Shown in pieces: positions 53,701 through 64,000 of a stretch of DNA of 64,000 nucleotides (the stretch's first letter is position 1; each line of letters begins with the position of its first letter). The notes beneath the pieces are model-generated. The model was not told the DNA's origin. It did not search any database and worked only from the letters and a program-made list of their open reading frames with translations. The position numbers were made by a program, and so were the translations under genes. The stretch comes from Petrolisthes cinctipes (Eukaryota > Arthropoda > Malacostraca > Decapoda > Porcellanidae): the NCBI GenBank assembly GCA_033782935.1, contig JAWQEG010000717.1:806001-870000 (forward strand). The letters run 5' to 3'.

Positions 53701-56374
53701 CAACAGTCATTCATAGGGTGGTGGGTGTCATTACAGTGCTTGGACTGTAAATATCAACAGTAATTCATGGGGTGGTGGTTGTGTGGGTGTAATTACATTG
53801 CTTGGACTGTAAATATCAACTATAATTCATGGTGTCGTGGGTGTTGGGGTGTCATTACATTGCTTCGACTGTAAATATCAACAGTCATTTATTGGGTGGT
53901 GGGTGTGTGGGAGTCATTACAGTGCTTGGACTGAAAATATCAACAGTCATTCATGGTGTGGTAGGTGTGTGAGTGTCACTACAGTGATTTGATTGTAATT
54001 ATCAACAGTCAGTTACAGGGTGGTGGGTGTCATTACAGTGCTTGGACTGTAAATATCAACAGTCATTCATGGGATGGTGGTTGTGTGAGTGTCATTACAG
54101 TGTTTTGATTGTAAATATCAACAGTCATTCAAGAAGTGGTGGGTGTATGGGTGTCATTACAGTGTTTTGATTGTAAATATCAACAGTCATTCATTGGGTA
54201 GAAGGTATCATTAAAGTCCTTGGACTGTAAATATCAACAGTCATTCATGGGGCTGTGGGTGTGTGGGTGTCATTACAGTGCTTGGACTGTAAATATTAAC
54301 TATAATTCATGGGGTCGTGGGTGTTGGGGTGTCATTACATTGCTTTGACTGTAAATATCAACAGTCATTAATGGGATGGTGGGTGTGAGGGTGTCATTAC
54401 AGTGCTTGGATTGTAAATATCAACAGTCTTTCATGGGGTGGTAGGTGTGTGAGTGTCATTACAGTGTTTTGATTGTAATTATCAACAGTCATTTATAGGG
54501 TGGTGGGTGTCATTACAGTGCTTGGACTGTAAATATCAACAGTCAATCATAGGGTAATGGGTGTGTGGGGGTCATTAAAGTGCTTGGACGGTAAATATCA
54601 ACAGTCATTTATAGGGTGGTGGGTGTTTGGGTGTCATTACATTGCTTGGACTGTAAATATCAACAGTCAATCATGAGGTGGTGGGTGTGTGGGTGTCATT
54701 ACAGTGATTGGACTGTAAATATCAACAGTCATTCATAGGGTGGTGGGTGTGTGAGTGTTATTACAGAGCTTGGACTGTAAATATCAACAGTCGTTCATTG
54801 AGTGGTGGGTGTGTGGGGGTCATTACAGTGCTTGGACTGTAAATATGAACAGTCATTGTTGGGGTGGTGGTTGTGTGGGTGTCATTACAGTTCTTAGACT
54901 GTAAATATCAAAAGTCATTTATGGGGTGATGGGTGTGACTGTGTCATTACAGTGCTTGGACTGTAAATATTAACCATCATTCATTGGGTGGTGGGTGAGT
55001 AGGTGTCATTACAGTGCTTGGACTGTAAATATATCAACAGTCATTCGTAGGGTAATGAGTGTGTGGGTGTTATTACAGTGCTTTGACTGTAAATATCAAC
55101 AGTCATTCAGAGATTTGTTGATGTCATTAGAGTGCTTGGACTGTAAATATTAACAGTCATTCATGGGGTGGTGGGTGTGTGGATGTCATTACAGTGCTTG
55201 GACTGAAAATATCAACAGTCATTTATGGGGTGGTGAGTGTGTGGGTGTCATTACATTTCTCGGACTATAAATATCAACCGTCATTTATGGGGTTGTGGGT
55301 GTATGGGTGTCATTACAGTTCTTGGACTGTAAATATCAACAGTCAATCGTGGGGTGGTAGGTGTATGGGTGTCATTACAGTGTTTTGATTGTAAATATCA
55401 ACAGTTATTCATAGGGTGGTGGGTATCATTAAAGAGCTTGAACTGTAAATATCAACAGTCAATCATGGGGTGGTGGGTGTGTGGGTGTCATTACAGTGCT
55501 TGGACTGTAAATATCAACAGTCATTCTTGGGGTGGTGGGTGTGTTGGTGTCATTACAGTGTTTTGATTGTAATTATCAACAGTCTTTCATAGGGTGGTGG
55601 GTGTCATTACAGTGCTTGGACTGTAAATATCAACAGTAATTCATGGGGTGGTGGTTGTGTGGGTGTAATTACATTGCTTGGACTGTAAATATCAACCATA
55701 ATTCATGGTGTGGTGGGTGTGGGGGTGTCATTACAGTGATTGGACTGTAAATATCAACAGTCAATCATGGGGTGGTGGGTGTGTGGGTGTCATTACAGTG
55801 CTTGGACTGTAAATATCAACAGTCTTTCATGGGGTGGTGGGTGTATGGGTGTCATTACTGTGATTTGATTGTAAATATCAACAGTTATTCATAGGGTGGT
55901 GGGTATCATTAAAGAGCTTGAACTGTAAATATCAACAGTCATTCATGGGGCTGTGGGTGTGTGGGTGTCATTACAGTGCCTGGACTGTAAATATCAACTA
56001 TAATTCAAGGGGTCGTGGGTGTTGGGGTGTCATTATATTGCTTCGACTGTAAATATCAACAGTCATTTATTGGGTGGTGGGTGTGTGGGAGTCATTACAG
56101 TGCTTGGACTGAAAATATCAACAGTAATTCATGGTGTGGTAGGTGTGTGAGTGTCACTACAGTGATTTGATTGTAATTATCAACAGTCAGTTACAGGGTG
56201 GTGGGTGTCATTACAGTGCTTGGACTGTAAATATCAACAGTCATTCATGGGATGGTGGTTGTGTGAGTGTCATTACAGTGTTTTGATTGTAAATATCAAC
56301 AGTCATTCAAGAAGTGGTGGGTGTATGGGTGTCATTACAGTGTTTTGATTGTAAATATCAACAGTCATTCATTG
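50227..56374 (+). repeat. 6,148-bp super-HOR unit (3,970 + 2,178)
   Basis: The interval runs from the marker at 50,227 through 54,197 to 56,375. The displacement of 6,148 bp links 49,031 to 55,179, 49,206 to 55,354, 51,209 to 57,357 and 51,384 to 57,532. Further left the displacement is 6,450 bp (46,631 to 53,081); the 302-bp difference is a loss near 53,835. Copies share private variants such as AATCGTCGGGTGGTTGG (51,377 and 57,525), so the duplication is recent relative to the rest. Confidence 0.85.
51620..52320 (+). repeat. Variant connector segment between super-HOR copies
   Basis: A run of units that resembles 3,160-3,590 and 31,020-31,310 (GATTAAAATATTAA short units, GGACTGTGGGTGTG, TGGAATGGAAATATC). 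It has its own changes, such as GGGTTTTTGGGTGTTGG near 52,215 and ACTGTAAATTTCAACAG near 51,890. It is not repeated 6,148 bp downstream, so it marks the seam between the two tandem super-units. There are no genes. Confidence 0.6.
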
Positions 56375-57945
56375 GGTAGAAGGTATCATTAAAGTGCTTT
56401 GACTGTAAATATCAACAGTCATTCATGGGGCTGTGGATGTGTGGGTATCATTACAGTGCTTGGACTGTAAATATTAACTATAATTCATGGGGTCGTGGTT
56501 GTTGGGGTGTCATTACATTGCTTTGACTGTAAATATCAACAGTCATTAATGGGGTGGTGGGTGTGAGGGTGTCATTACAGTGCTTGGATTGTAAATATCA
56601 ACAGTCTTTCATGGGGTGGTAGGTGTATGAGTGTCATTACAGTGTTTTGATTGTAATTATCAACAGTCATTTATAGGGTGGTGGGTGTCATTACAGTGCT
56701 TGGACTGTAAATATCAACAGTCAATCATAGGGTAATGGGTGTGTGGGGGTCATTACAGTGCTTGGACGGTAAATATCAACAGTCATTTATAGGGTGGTGG
56801 GTGTTTGGGTGTCATTACATTGCTTGGACTGTAAATATCAACAGTCAATCTTGGGGTGGTGGGTGTGTGGGTGTCATTACAGTGATTGGACTGTAAATAT
56901 CAACAGTCATTCATAGGGTGGTGGGTGTGTGAGTGTTATTACAGAGCTTGGACTGTAAATATCAACAGTCGTTCATTGAGTGGTGGGTGTGTGGGGGTCA
57001 TTACAGTGCTTGGACTGTAAATATCAACAGTCATTGTTGGGGTGGTGGTTGTGTGGGTGTCATTACAGTTCTTAGACTGTAAATATCAACAATCATTTAT
57101 GGGGTGATGGGTGTGACTGTGTCATTACAGTGCTTGGACTGTAAATATTAACCATCATTCATTGGGTGGTGGGTGAGTAGGTGTCATTACAGTGCTTGGA
57201 CTGTAAATATATCAACAGTCATTCGTAGGGTAATAAGTGTGTGGGTGTTATTACAGTGCTTTGACTGTAAATATCAACAGTCATTGAGAGATTTGTTGAT
57301 GTCATTAGAGTGCTTGGACTGTAAATATTAATAGTCATTCATGGGGTGGTGGGTGTGTGGATGTCATTACAGTGCTTGGACTGAAAATATCAACAGTCAT
57401 TTATGGGGTGGTGAGTGTGTGGGTGTCATTACATTGCTCGGACTATAAATATCAACCGTCATTTATGGGGTTGTGGGTGTATGGGTGTCATTACAGTTCT
57501 TGGACTGTAAATATCAACAGTCAATCGTCGGGTGGTTGGTGTATGGGTGTCATTACAGTGTTTTGATTGTAAATATCAACAGTTATTCATAGGGTGGTGG
57601 GTATCATTAAAGAGCTTGAACTGTAAATATCAACAGTCATTCATGGGGCTGTGGGTGTGTGGGTGTCATTACAGTGCCTGGACTGTAAATATCAACTATA
57701 ATTCAAGGGGTCGTGGGTGTTGGGGTGTCATTACATTGCTTCGACTGTAAATATCAACAGTCATTTATGGGGTGGTGGGTGTGTGGGAGTCATTACAGTG
57801 CTTGGACTGAAAATATCAACTATAATTCATGGGGTGGTAGGTGTGTGAGTGTCACTACTGTGATTTGATTGTAATTATCAACAGTCAGTTACAGGGTGGT
57901 GGGTGTCATTACAGTGCTTGGACTGTAAATATCAACAGTCATTAA

Positions 57946-60830
57946 TGGGATGGTGGTTGTGTGAGGGTCATTACAGTGATTTGATTAAAATATTAACAGT
58001 CATTTATAGGGTGGTGGGTATCATTAGAGTGCTTGGACTGAAATATCAACAGTCAATCATGGGGTGGTGTGTGTATGGTTGTCATTACAGTTCTTGGACT
58101 GTAAATATCAACATTCATTCATGAAGTGGTGGGTGTATGGGTGTCATTACAGTTTTTGATTTTAAATATCAACAGTCATTCATTGGGTGGTAGGTATCAT
58201 TAAAGTGCTTGGACTGTAAATATCAACAGTCATTTATGGGGCTGTGGGTGTGTGGGTGTCATTACAGTGCTTGGACTGTAAATATCAACTATAATTCATG
58301 GGGTCGTGGGTGTTGGGGTGTCATTACATTGCTTTGACTGTAAATATCAACAGTCATTTATGGGGTGGTGGGTGTGAGGGTGTCATTACAGTGCTTGGAC
58401 TGTAAATATCAACAGTCTTTCATGGGGTGGTAGGTGTGTGAGTGTCATTACAGTGTTTTTATTGTAATTATCAACAGTCATTCATAGGGTGGTGGGTGTC
58501 ATTACAGTGCTTGGACTGTAAATATCAACAGTCAATCATAGGGTAATGGGTGTGTGGGGGTCATTACAGTGCTTGGATTGTAAATATCAACAGTCATTTA
58601 TAGGGTGGTGGGTGTTTGGGTGCCATTACGTTGCTTGGACTGTAAATATCAACAGTCAATCATGGGGTGGTGGGTGTGTGGGTGTCATTACAGTGCTTGG
58701 ACTGTAAATATCAACATTCATTCATAGGGTGGTGGGTGTGAGAGTGTTATTACAGAGCTTGGACTGTAAATATCAACAGTCGTTCATGGAGTGTTGGGTG
58801 TGTGGGTGTCATTATAATGCTTGGACTGTAAATATCAACAGTCATTGTTGGGGTGGTGGTTGTGTGGGTGTCATTACAGTGCTTAGACTGTAAATATCAA
58901 CAGTCATTTATGGGGTGATGGGTGTGACTGAGTCATTACAGTGTTTGGACTGTAAATATCAATCATCATTCATTGGGTGGTGGGTGAGTGGGTGTCATTA
59001 CAGTGCTTGGACTGTAAATATATCAACAGTCATTCGTAAGATAATGAGTGTGTGGGTGTTATTACATTGCTTTGACTGTAAATATCAACAGTCTTTCAGA
59101 GATTGGTTGATGTCATTAGAGTGCTTGGACTGTAAATATTAACAGTCATTCATGGGGTGGTGGGTGTGTGGATGTCATTACAGTGCTTGGACTGAACATA
59201 TCAACAGTCATTTATGGGGTGGTGAGTGTGTGGGTGTCATTACAGTGCTTGAACTGTAAATATCAACAGTCATTAATGGGGTAGTGGGTGTATGGGTGTC
59301 ATTACAGTGCTTGAACTGTAAATATCAACAGTCATTCATGGGGTGGTGGTTGTGTGGGTGTCATTACAGTGCTTGGACTGTAAATATCAACCATAATTCA
59401 TGGGGTGGTGGGTGTGGGGTGTTATTACAGTGCTTGGACTGTAATTATCAACAGTCAATCACGGGGTGGTGGGTGTGTGGGTGTCATTACAGTGCTTGAA
59501 CTGTAAATATCAACAGTCATTCATGGGGTAGTGGGTGTATGGGTGTCATTACAGTGATTGGATTGTAAATATTAACAGTCATTCATAGGGTGGTGGGTAT
59601 CACTAGAGTGCTTGGACTGTAAATATCAACAGTCATTAATGGGGTTGTGGGTGTGTGGGTGTCATTACAAAGTTTGGACTGTAAATGTCAACTATAATTC
59701 ATGGGGTCGTGGGTGTTGGGGTGTCATTATTGTGCATTGAGTGTAAATATCAACAGTCATTTATTGGGTGGTGGGTAGCATTACAGTGCTTGGACTATAA
59801 ATATCAACAGTCATTCATAGGGTGATGGGTGTGTTGGTGTCATTACAGTGCCTCGACTGTAAATATCAACAGTCATTTATAGGGTGGTTGGAGTTTGGGT
59901 GTCATTACATTGCTTGGACTGTAAATATCAACAGTCATTCATGGGGTTGTAGGTGTGTGGGTGTCATTACAGTGCTTGGACTGTAAATATCAACAGTCAA
60001 TCATGGGGTGGTGGGTGTGTGGGTATCATTACAGTGCTTGGACTGTAAATATCAACAGTCATTCATGGGGTAGTGGGTGTATGGGTGTCATTACAGTGAA
60101 TAGATTAAAATATTAACAGTCATTCTTAGGGTGGTGGGTATCATTAGAGTGCTTGGACTGTAAATATTAACAGTTATTCATGGGGTTGTGGTTGTGTGAG
60201 TTTTATTACAGTTCTTGGACTGTAAATATCAACTATAATTCATGGGGCCGTGGGTGTTGGGGTGTCATTACAGTGTTTTGAGTGTAAATATCAACAGTCA
60301 TTTATTGGGTGGTGGATAGCATTACAGAGCTTGGCTGTAAATATCAACAGTCAATCATAGGGTGATGGATGTTTGTGTGTCATTACATTGCTTAGACTGT
60401 AAATATCAACAGTCATTTATGGGGTGATGGGTGTGACTGTGTCATTACAGTGCTTGGACTGTAAATATCAACAGTCATTCATGGGTTGATGGGTGTGTGG
60501 GTGTCATTACAGAGCTTGGACTGTATATATCAACAGTTATTCATGGAGTGGTGGGTGTTTGGGTGTCATTACAGTGCTTGGACTATGAATATCAATAGTC
60601 AATCATGGGATGGTGGTTGTCGGGGTGTCATTACAGTGCTTGGACTGTAAATATCAACCATCATTTATGGGGTTGTGGGTGTGTGGGTGTCATTACAGTG
60701 CTTGGACTGTAAATATCAACAGTCAATCGTGGCGTAGTGGGTGTGTGGGTGTCATTACAGTGTTTTGATTGTAAATATCAACAGTCATTTATAGAGTGGT
60801 GGGTATCATAAAGTTCTTCGACTGTAAATA
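57946..60830 (+). repeat. Diverged satellite near the array edge
   Basis: After about 57,945 the 6,148-bp match ends. Units still resemble HOR families from the interior (for example 59,220-60,360 resembles 2,680-3,100, and 60,390-60,760 resembles 10,300-10,530 and 8,010-8,130). They carry more private substitutions and single-base indels, such as GGACTGAAATATC near 58,038 and AAGCTTGGCTGTAAAT-like losses near 60,332. There are no genes. Confidence 0.75.
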
Positions 60831-61044
60831 TCAACAGTCATTCATGGGGTGGTGCATGTGTGGGTGTCATGACAGTGCTTGGACTGTAAATATCAACAGT
60901 CATTCATGGGGTGGTGAGTGTGTGGGTGTCATTACATTTCCTGGACTGTAAATATAAACCATCATTCATTAGGTGGTGGGTGTGTGGGTGTCATTACAGA
61001 GCTTGGACTGTAAATATCAAGAGTCATTAATGGTGTGGTGGGTG

Positions 61045-62160
61045 TGTGGATGTCATTAGAGTGCTTGGACTGTAAATATCAACAGTCATTCATAAGGTGG
61101 TGAGTGTGGGGGTGTCATTACAGTGTTTTGACTGTAAATATTAACAGTCATTCATTGAGTGGTGGGGGTTAGGGTGTCATTACAGTGCTTGGACTGTAAA
61201 TATCAACAGTCATTTATGGGGTGGTGGGTGTGTGGGTGTCATTATAATGCTTGAAATGTTAATATCAACAGTCATTCATGGGGTGGTGGGTGTGTGGTTG
61301 TCATTACAGTGCATGGACTATAAATATTAAGTCATTCATTGTGTGGTGGGTGTGTGTGTGTGTCATTAGTGCTTGGACTGTAAATATCAACAGTCATTCA
61401 TGGGGTGGTTGGTGTCATTACAGTTCTTGGACTGTAAATATCAACAGTCAATCATGGGGTGTTGGTAGTCATTAGAGTGTTTGGACTCTTAATATCAACA
61501 GTTATTCATGGGGTTTTAAGTGTTTGGGTGTCTATGCAGTGCTTGGACTGTAAATATCAACAGTCAATCATAGGGTTGTGGCTTTTTGGGTGTCATTACA
61601 GTGCTTGGACTGTATATATCAACAGTGAGTCATGGGGTCGTGGGTGTGTGGGTGTCATTATATTGTTTGGACTGTAAATATCAACAGTCATTCATGGGGT
61701 GGTAGGTGTGTGGGTGTCATTTCAGTGCATAGACTGTAAATATCAATAGTCATTCATGGGGTGGTGGGTGTGATGGTGTCATTACAGTGCTTAGACTGTA
61801 TATATCAACAATCATTCATGGGGTCGTGGGTGTGTGGGTGTCATTATAGTGTTTGGACTGTAAATATCAACAGTCATTCATGGGGTGGTGAATGTGTGGG
61901 TGTCATTACATAGCTTGGACTGTAAATATCAAGTTATTCATGGGGTGGTGGGTATGTATTGTCATTATAGTGCTTGAACTGTAAATATCAACAGTCATTC
62001 ATGGGGTGGTGGGTGTGTGGGTGTCATTACAGTGCTTGGACTATAAATATCAATTCATTCATGGTGTGGTGAGTGTCTGTGTGTCATTAGTGCTTGGACT
62101 GTGAATATTAACAGTCATTCATGGGGTGGTGGGTGGCATTACAGTGCTTAGACTCTAATA
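61045..62160 (+). repeat. Edge duplication, left copy
   Basis: It matches 62,375-63,540. The displacement is 1,330 bp at 61,091/62,421 and 61,311/62,641, and 1,383 bp at 61,744/63,127. Shared rare variants include GGGGGTTAGGGTGTC, GCATGGACTATAAATATTAAG, GGTAGTCATTAGAGTG and TGTCTATGCAGTGC. Scattered substitutions separate the copies, so it is older than the interior duplications. Confidence 0.8.
61351..61362 (+). repeat. TG dinucleotide tract inside a monomer
   Basis: The core of this edge unit reads GGG followed by six TG pairs and then TCATTAG. The duplicate at 62,681-62,692 has the same tract. It is a small microsatellite expansion of the monomer's own TGTGTG core. Confidence 0.7.
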
Positions 62161-62374
62161 TTAACAGTCATTCATGGGGTGATGGGTGTGTGGGTGTCAT
62201 TACAGTGCTTGGACTGTAAATATAAACAGTTATTCATGGGGATGTGGGTGTTTGGGTGTCTATGCAGTGCTTGTACTGTAAATATCAACAGTCAATCATG
62301 GAGTGGTGAGTGTGTGGGTGTCATTAGAGTGCTTGGACTGTAAATATTAACAGTCATTCATTGGGTGGTGAGTG

Positions 62375-63540
62375 TGTGGATATCATTAGAGTGCTTGGAC
62401 TGTAAATATCAACAGTCATTCATAAGGTGGTGGGTGTGGGGGTGTCATTACAGTGTTTTGACTGTAAATATCAACAGTCATTCATTGAGTGGTGGGGGTT
62501 AGGGTGTCATTACTGTGCTTGGACTGTAAATATCAACAGTCATTCATGGGGTGGTGGGTGTGTGGGTGTCATTATAATGCTTGAAATGTAAATATCAACA
62601 GTCATTCATGGGGTGGTGGGTGTGTGGTTGTCATTACAGTGCATGGACTATAAATATTAAGTCATTCATGATGTGGTGGGTGTGTGTGTGTGTCATTATT
62701 GCTTGGACTGTAAATATCAACAGTCATTCATGGGGTGGTTGGTGTCATTACAGTTCTTGGACTGTAAATATCAACAGTCAATCATGGGGTGTTGGTAGTC
62801 ATTAGAGTGTTTGGACTCTTAATATCAACAGTCATTCATGGGGTTTTGGGTGTTTGGGTGTCTATGCAGTGCTTGGACTGTAAATATCAACAGTCAATCA
62901 TAGGGTTGTGGCTTTCTGGGTGTCATTACAGTGCTTGGACTGTATATATTAACAGTGAGTCATGGGGTGGTGGGTGTGTGGGTGTCATTACAGTGTTTTG
63001 ATTGTAAATATCAACAGTCATTTATAGGGTGGTGGGTGTCATAGAGTGCTTGGACTATAAATATCAACAGTCATTCATGGGGTGGTAGGTGTGTGGGTGT
63101 CATTACAGTGCATAGACTGTAAATATCAATAGTCATTCATGGGGTAGTGGGTGTGAGGGTGTCATTACAGTGCTTAGACGGTATATATAAACAATCATTC
63201 ATGGGGTCCTGGGTGTGTGGGTGTCATTATAGTGTTTGGACTGTAAATATCAACAGTCATTCATTGGGTGGTGAATGTGTGGGTGTCATTACATTGCTTG
63301 GACTGTAAATATCAAGTCATTCATGGGGTGGTGGGTATGTGGGTGTCATAATAGTGCTTGAACTGTAAATATCAACAGTCATTCATGGGGTGGTGGGTGT
63401 GTGGTTGTCATTACAGTGCTTGGACTATAAATATCAATTCATTCATGGTGTGGTGAGTGTCTGTGTGTCATTAGTGCTTGGACTGTGAATATTAACAGTC
63501 ATTCATGGGGTGGTGGGTGGTATTACAGTGATTAGACTCT
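62375..63540 (+). repeat. Edge duplication, right copy
   Basis: Counterpart of 61,045-62,160. It contains one extra 53-bp short unit at about 62,999-63,051 (begins GATTGTAAATATC, ends CATAGAGTGCTTG), which accounts for the step from 1,330 to 1,383 bp. It ends just before the truncated unit at 63,535. Confidence 0.8.
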
Positions 63541-63556
63541 AATATTACAGTGCTTG
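63535..63556 (+). repeat. 22-bp truncated monomer
   Basis: The unit reads GACTCTAATATTA joined directly to CAGTGCTTG, then a normal unit starts at 63,557. Its sister near 62,150 has GACTCTAATATTAACAGTC and the full body. About 40 bp are gone between two ATTA tetranucleotides, which suggests a short-homology deletion. Confidence 0.75.
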
Positions 63557-63968
63557 GACTGTAAATATCAAAAGTCATTCATGGGGTTATGGGTGTGTGG
63601 GTGTCATTACATTGCTTAGACTGTAAATATCAACAAACATTTATTGGGTGGTGGGTGTGTGGCTGTCATTACAGTGCTTGGACTGTAAATATCGACAGTC
63701 AATCATTGGGTGGTGGGTGTGTTGGTGTCATTATAGTGCTTGGACTGAAAATATCAACAGTCATTCATGGGGTGTTGGGTGTGTGGGTGTCATTACAGTG
63801 CTTGGACTGTAAATATTAACTGTGATTTATGGGGTGGTGGGTATGTAGGTGTCATTACAGTGTTTGGACTGTAAATATCAAAAGTCTTTCTTGGGGTGGT
63901 GTGTGTGTGGGTGTCATTACAATGCTTAGACTGTAAATATCAACAGTCATTTATGGGGTGGTGGGTGT

Positions 63969-64000
63969 AAAGTAATAACCAGGATCTTTTTTCTTATTTG
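63969..64000. other. Non-satellite flank, array boundary
   Basis: The repeat stops after GGTGGTGGGTGT. What follows (AAAGTAATAACCAGGATC, then a short T-rich stretch) has no resemblance to the monomer. Only 32 bases are visible, too few to identify a gene or a mobile element. No target-site duplication can be judged. Confidence 0.85.

Larger units (their letters stand above)
1..63968 (+). repeat. Tandem satellite array, 62-bp monomer with 54/53-bp short forms
   Basis: Head-to-tail copies of one unit fill this interval. Each unit begins GACTGTAAATATC, carries a G/T-rich centre (GGGGTGGTGGG followed by TGTGTGGGTGTC) and ends CATTACAGTGCTTG. Unit starts at 1, 63, 125, 187 and 249 show the 62-bp period. 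Every unit I looked at has the same orientation, and no foreign insertion was seen. The consensus is about 47% G+C with 21 G against 8 C on the + strand, and it contains no CpG; CpGs occur only in certain variants such as GGTCGTGGG and GCTTCGACTG. The array is open on the left and ends on the right. It is most consistent with eukaryotic heterochromatic satellite DNA; I do not recognise the family. Confidence 0.97.
60831..63968 (+). repeat. Terminal satellite segment, lacking interior HORs
   Basis: Units here do not follow any interior block at length. Edge-specific forms appear: TCAAGTCATTC, ATCAATTCATTC, GTCTATGCAGTGC, TTAGGGTGTC and TG-dinucleotide tracts. A duplication with about 1.33-kb displacement occupies most of it. 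The last unit begins GACTGTAAATATC near 63,930 and breaks off after GGTGGTGGGTGT at 63,968. Confidence 0.8.

Noticed and set aside
899..63819. Many small + strand reading frames of 64-79 codons with similar peptides (CHYSAWTVNINS-like)
   Set aside because: The consensus has a single + strand stop (TAA in TGTAAAT) per 62 bp. Because 62 is not a multiple of 3, that stop returns to a given frame only every 186 bp, so frames of about 62 codons or slightly more arise automatically. The minus strand has stops in all frames, which explains why only + frames appear. The same peptides recur wherever the satellite block recurs.
1..63968. CRISPR array
   Set aside because: Units abut without unique spacers. 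Variation is scattered within the unit and the period is a continuous 62/54 bp.
1..63968. Transposable element, tRNA, rRNA or other embedded gene
   Set aside because: Reading through, each stretch is explained by the monomer or its variants. I saw no long unique insertion, poly(A) tail, terminal inverted repeat or tRNA-like fold.
63969..64000. Polyadenylation or terminator signal in the T-rich flank
   Set aside because: Only 32 bases are visible, with no associated transcript unit. A short T run alone is not evidence.

Overview
The whole window is one tandem satellite DNA array. It is cut off by the left window edge and ends at about 63,968, where 32 bases of non-repeat flank begin. I find no protein gene, RNA gene, transposon, CRISPR array or bacterial-type regulatory signal. 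The basic unit is 62 bp, with recurrent 54-bp (occasionally 53-bp) short forms, all in the same orientation. Dividing length by unit size gives roughly a thousand units (an estimate, not a count). A pure, gene-free array of this size points to a eukaryotic pericentromeric, subtelomeric or other heterochromatic locus. I do not recognise the satellite family and cannot name the organism.

Above the monomer there is a layered higher-order repeat (HOR) structure. Positions 1-6,220 recur almost unchanged at 10,850-17,069. The stretch 6,599-21,740 recurs at 23,056-37,945, with internal losses of whole monomers. A 2,178-bp HOR unit is tandemly repeated at about 14.9-18.7 kb. From about 32 kb to 58 kb it alternates with a 3.86-3.97 kb partner, forming super-units of about 5.9-6.15 kb. 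Nested duplications at offsets of 3,865, 9,791 and 6,148 bp show several rounds of amplification. From about 57.9 kb to the array end the units are more diverged and the large copies fade, as expected at a satellite edge. A separate duplication of about 1.33 kb sits there.

Nothing here works together as genes. Short ATG-led reading frames (64-79 codons) recur on the + strand, but monomer arithmetic explains them: one TAA per monomer, and 62 is not a multiple of 3. The points of interest are structural: (1) length changes that equal sums of whole 62- and 54-bp units; (2) two overlapping, mutually exclusive hairpins per consensus monomer; (3) a perfect Pumilio-type element (TGTAAATA) in most monomers; (4) a strongly strand-biased G/T-rich core; (5) a clear array edge. 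Block boundaries were read by eye from shared variants and are good to roughly a monomer unless stated as exact.
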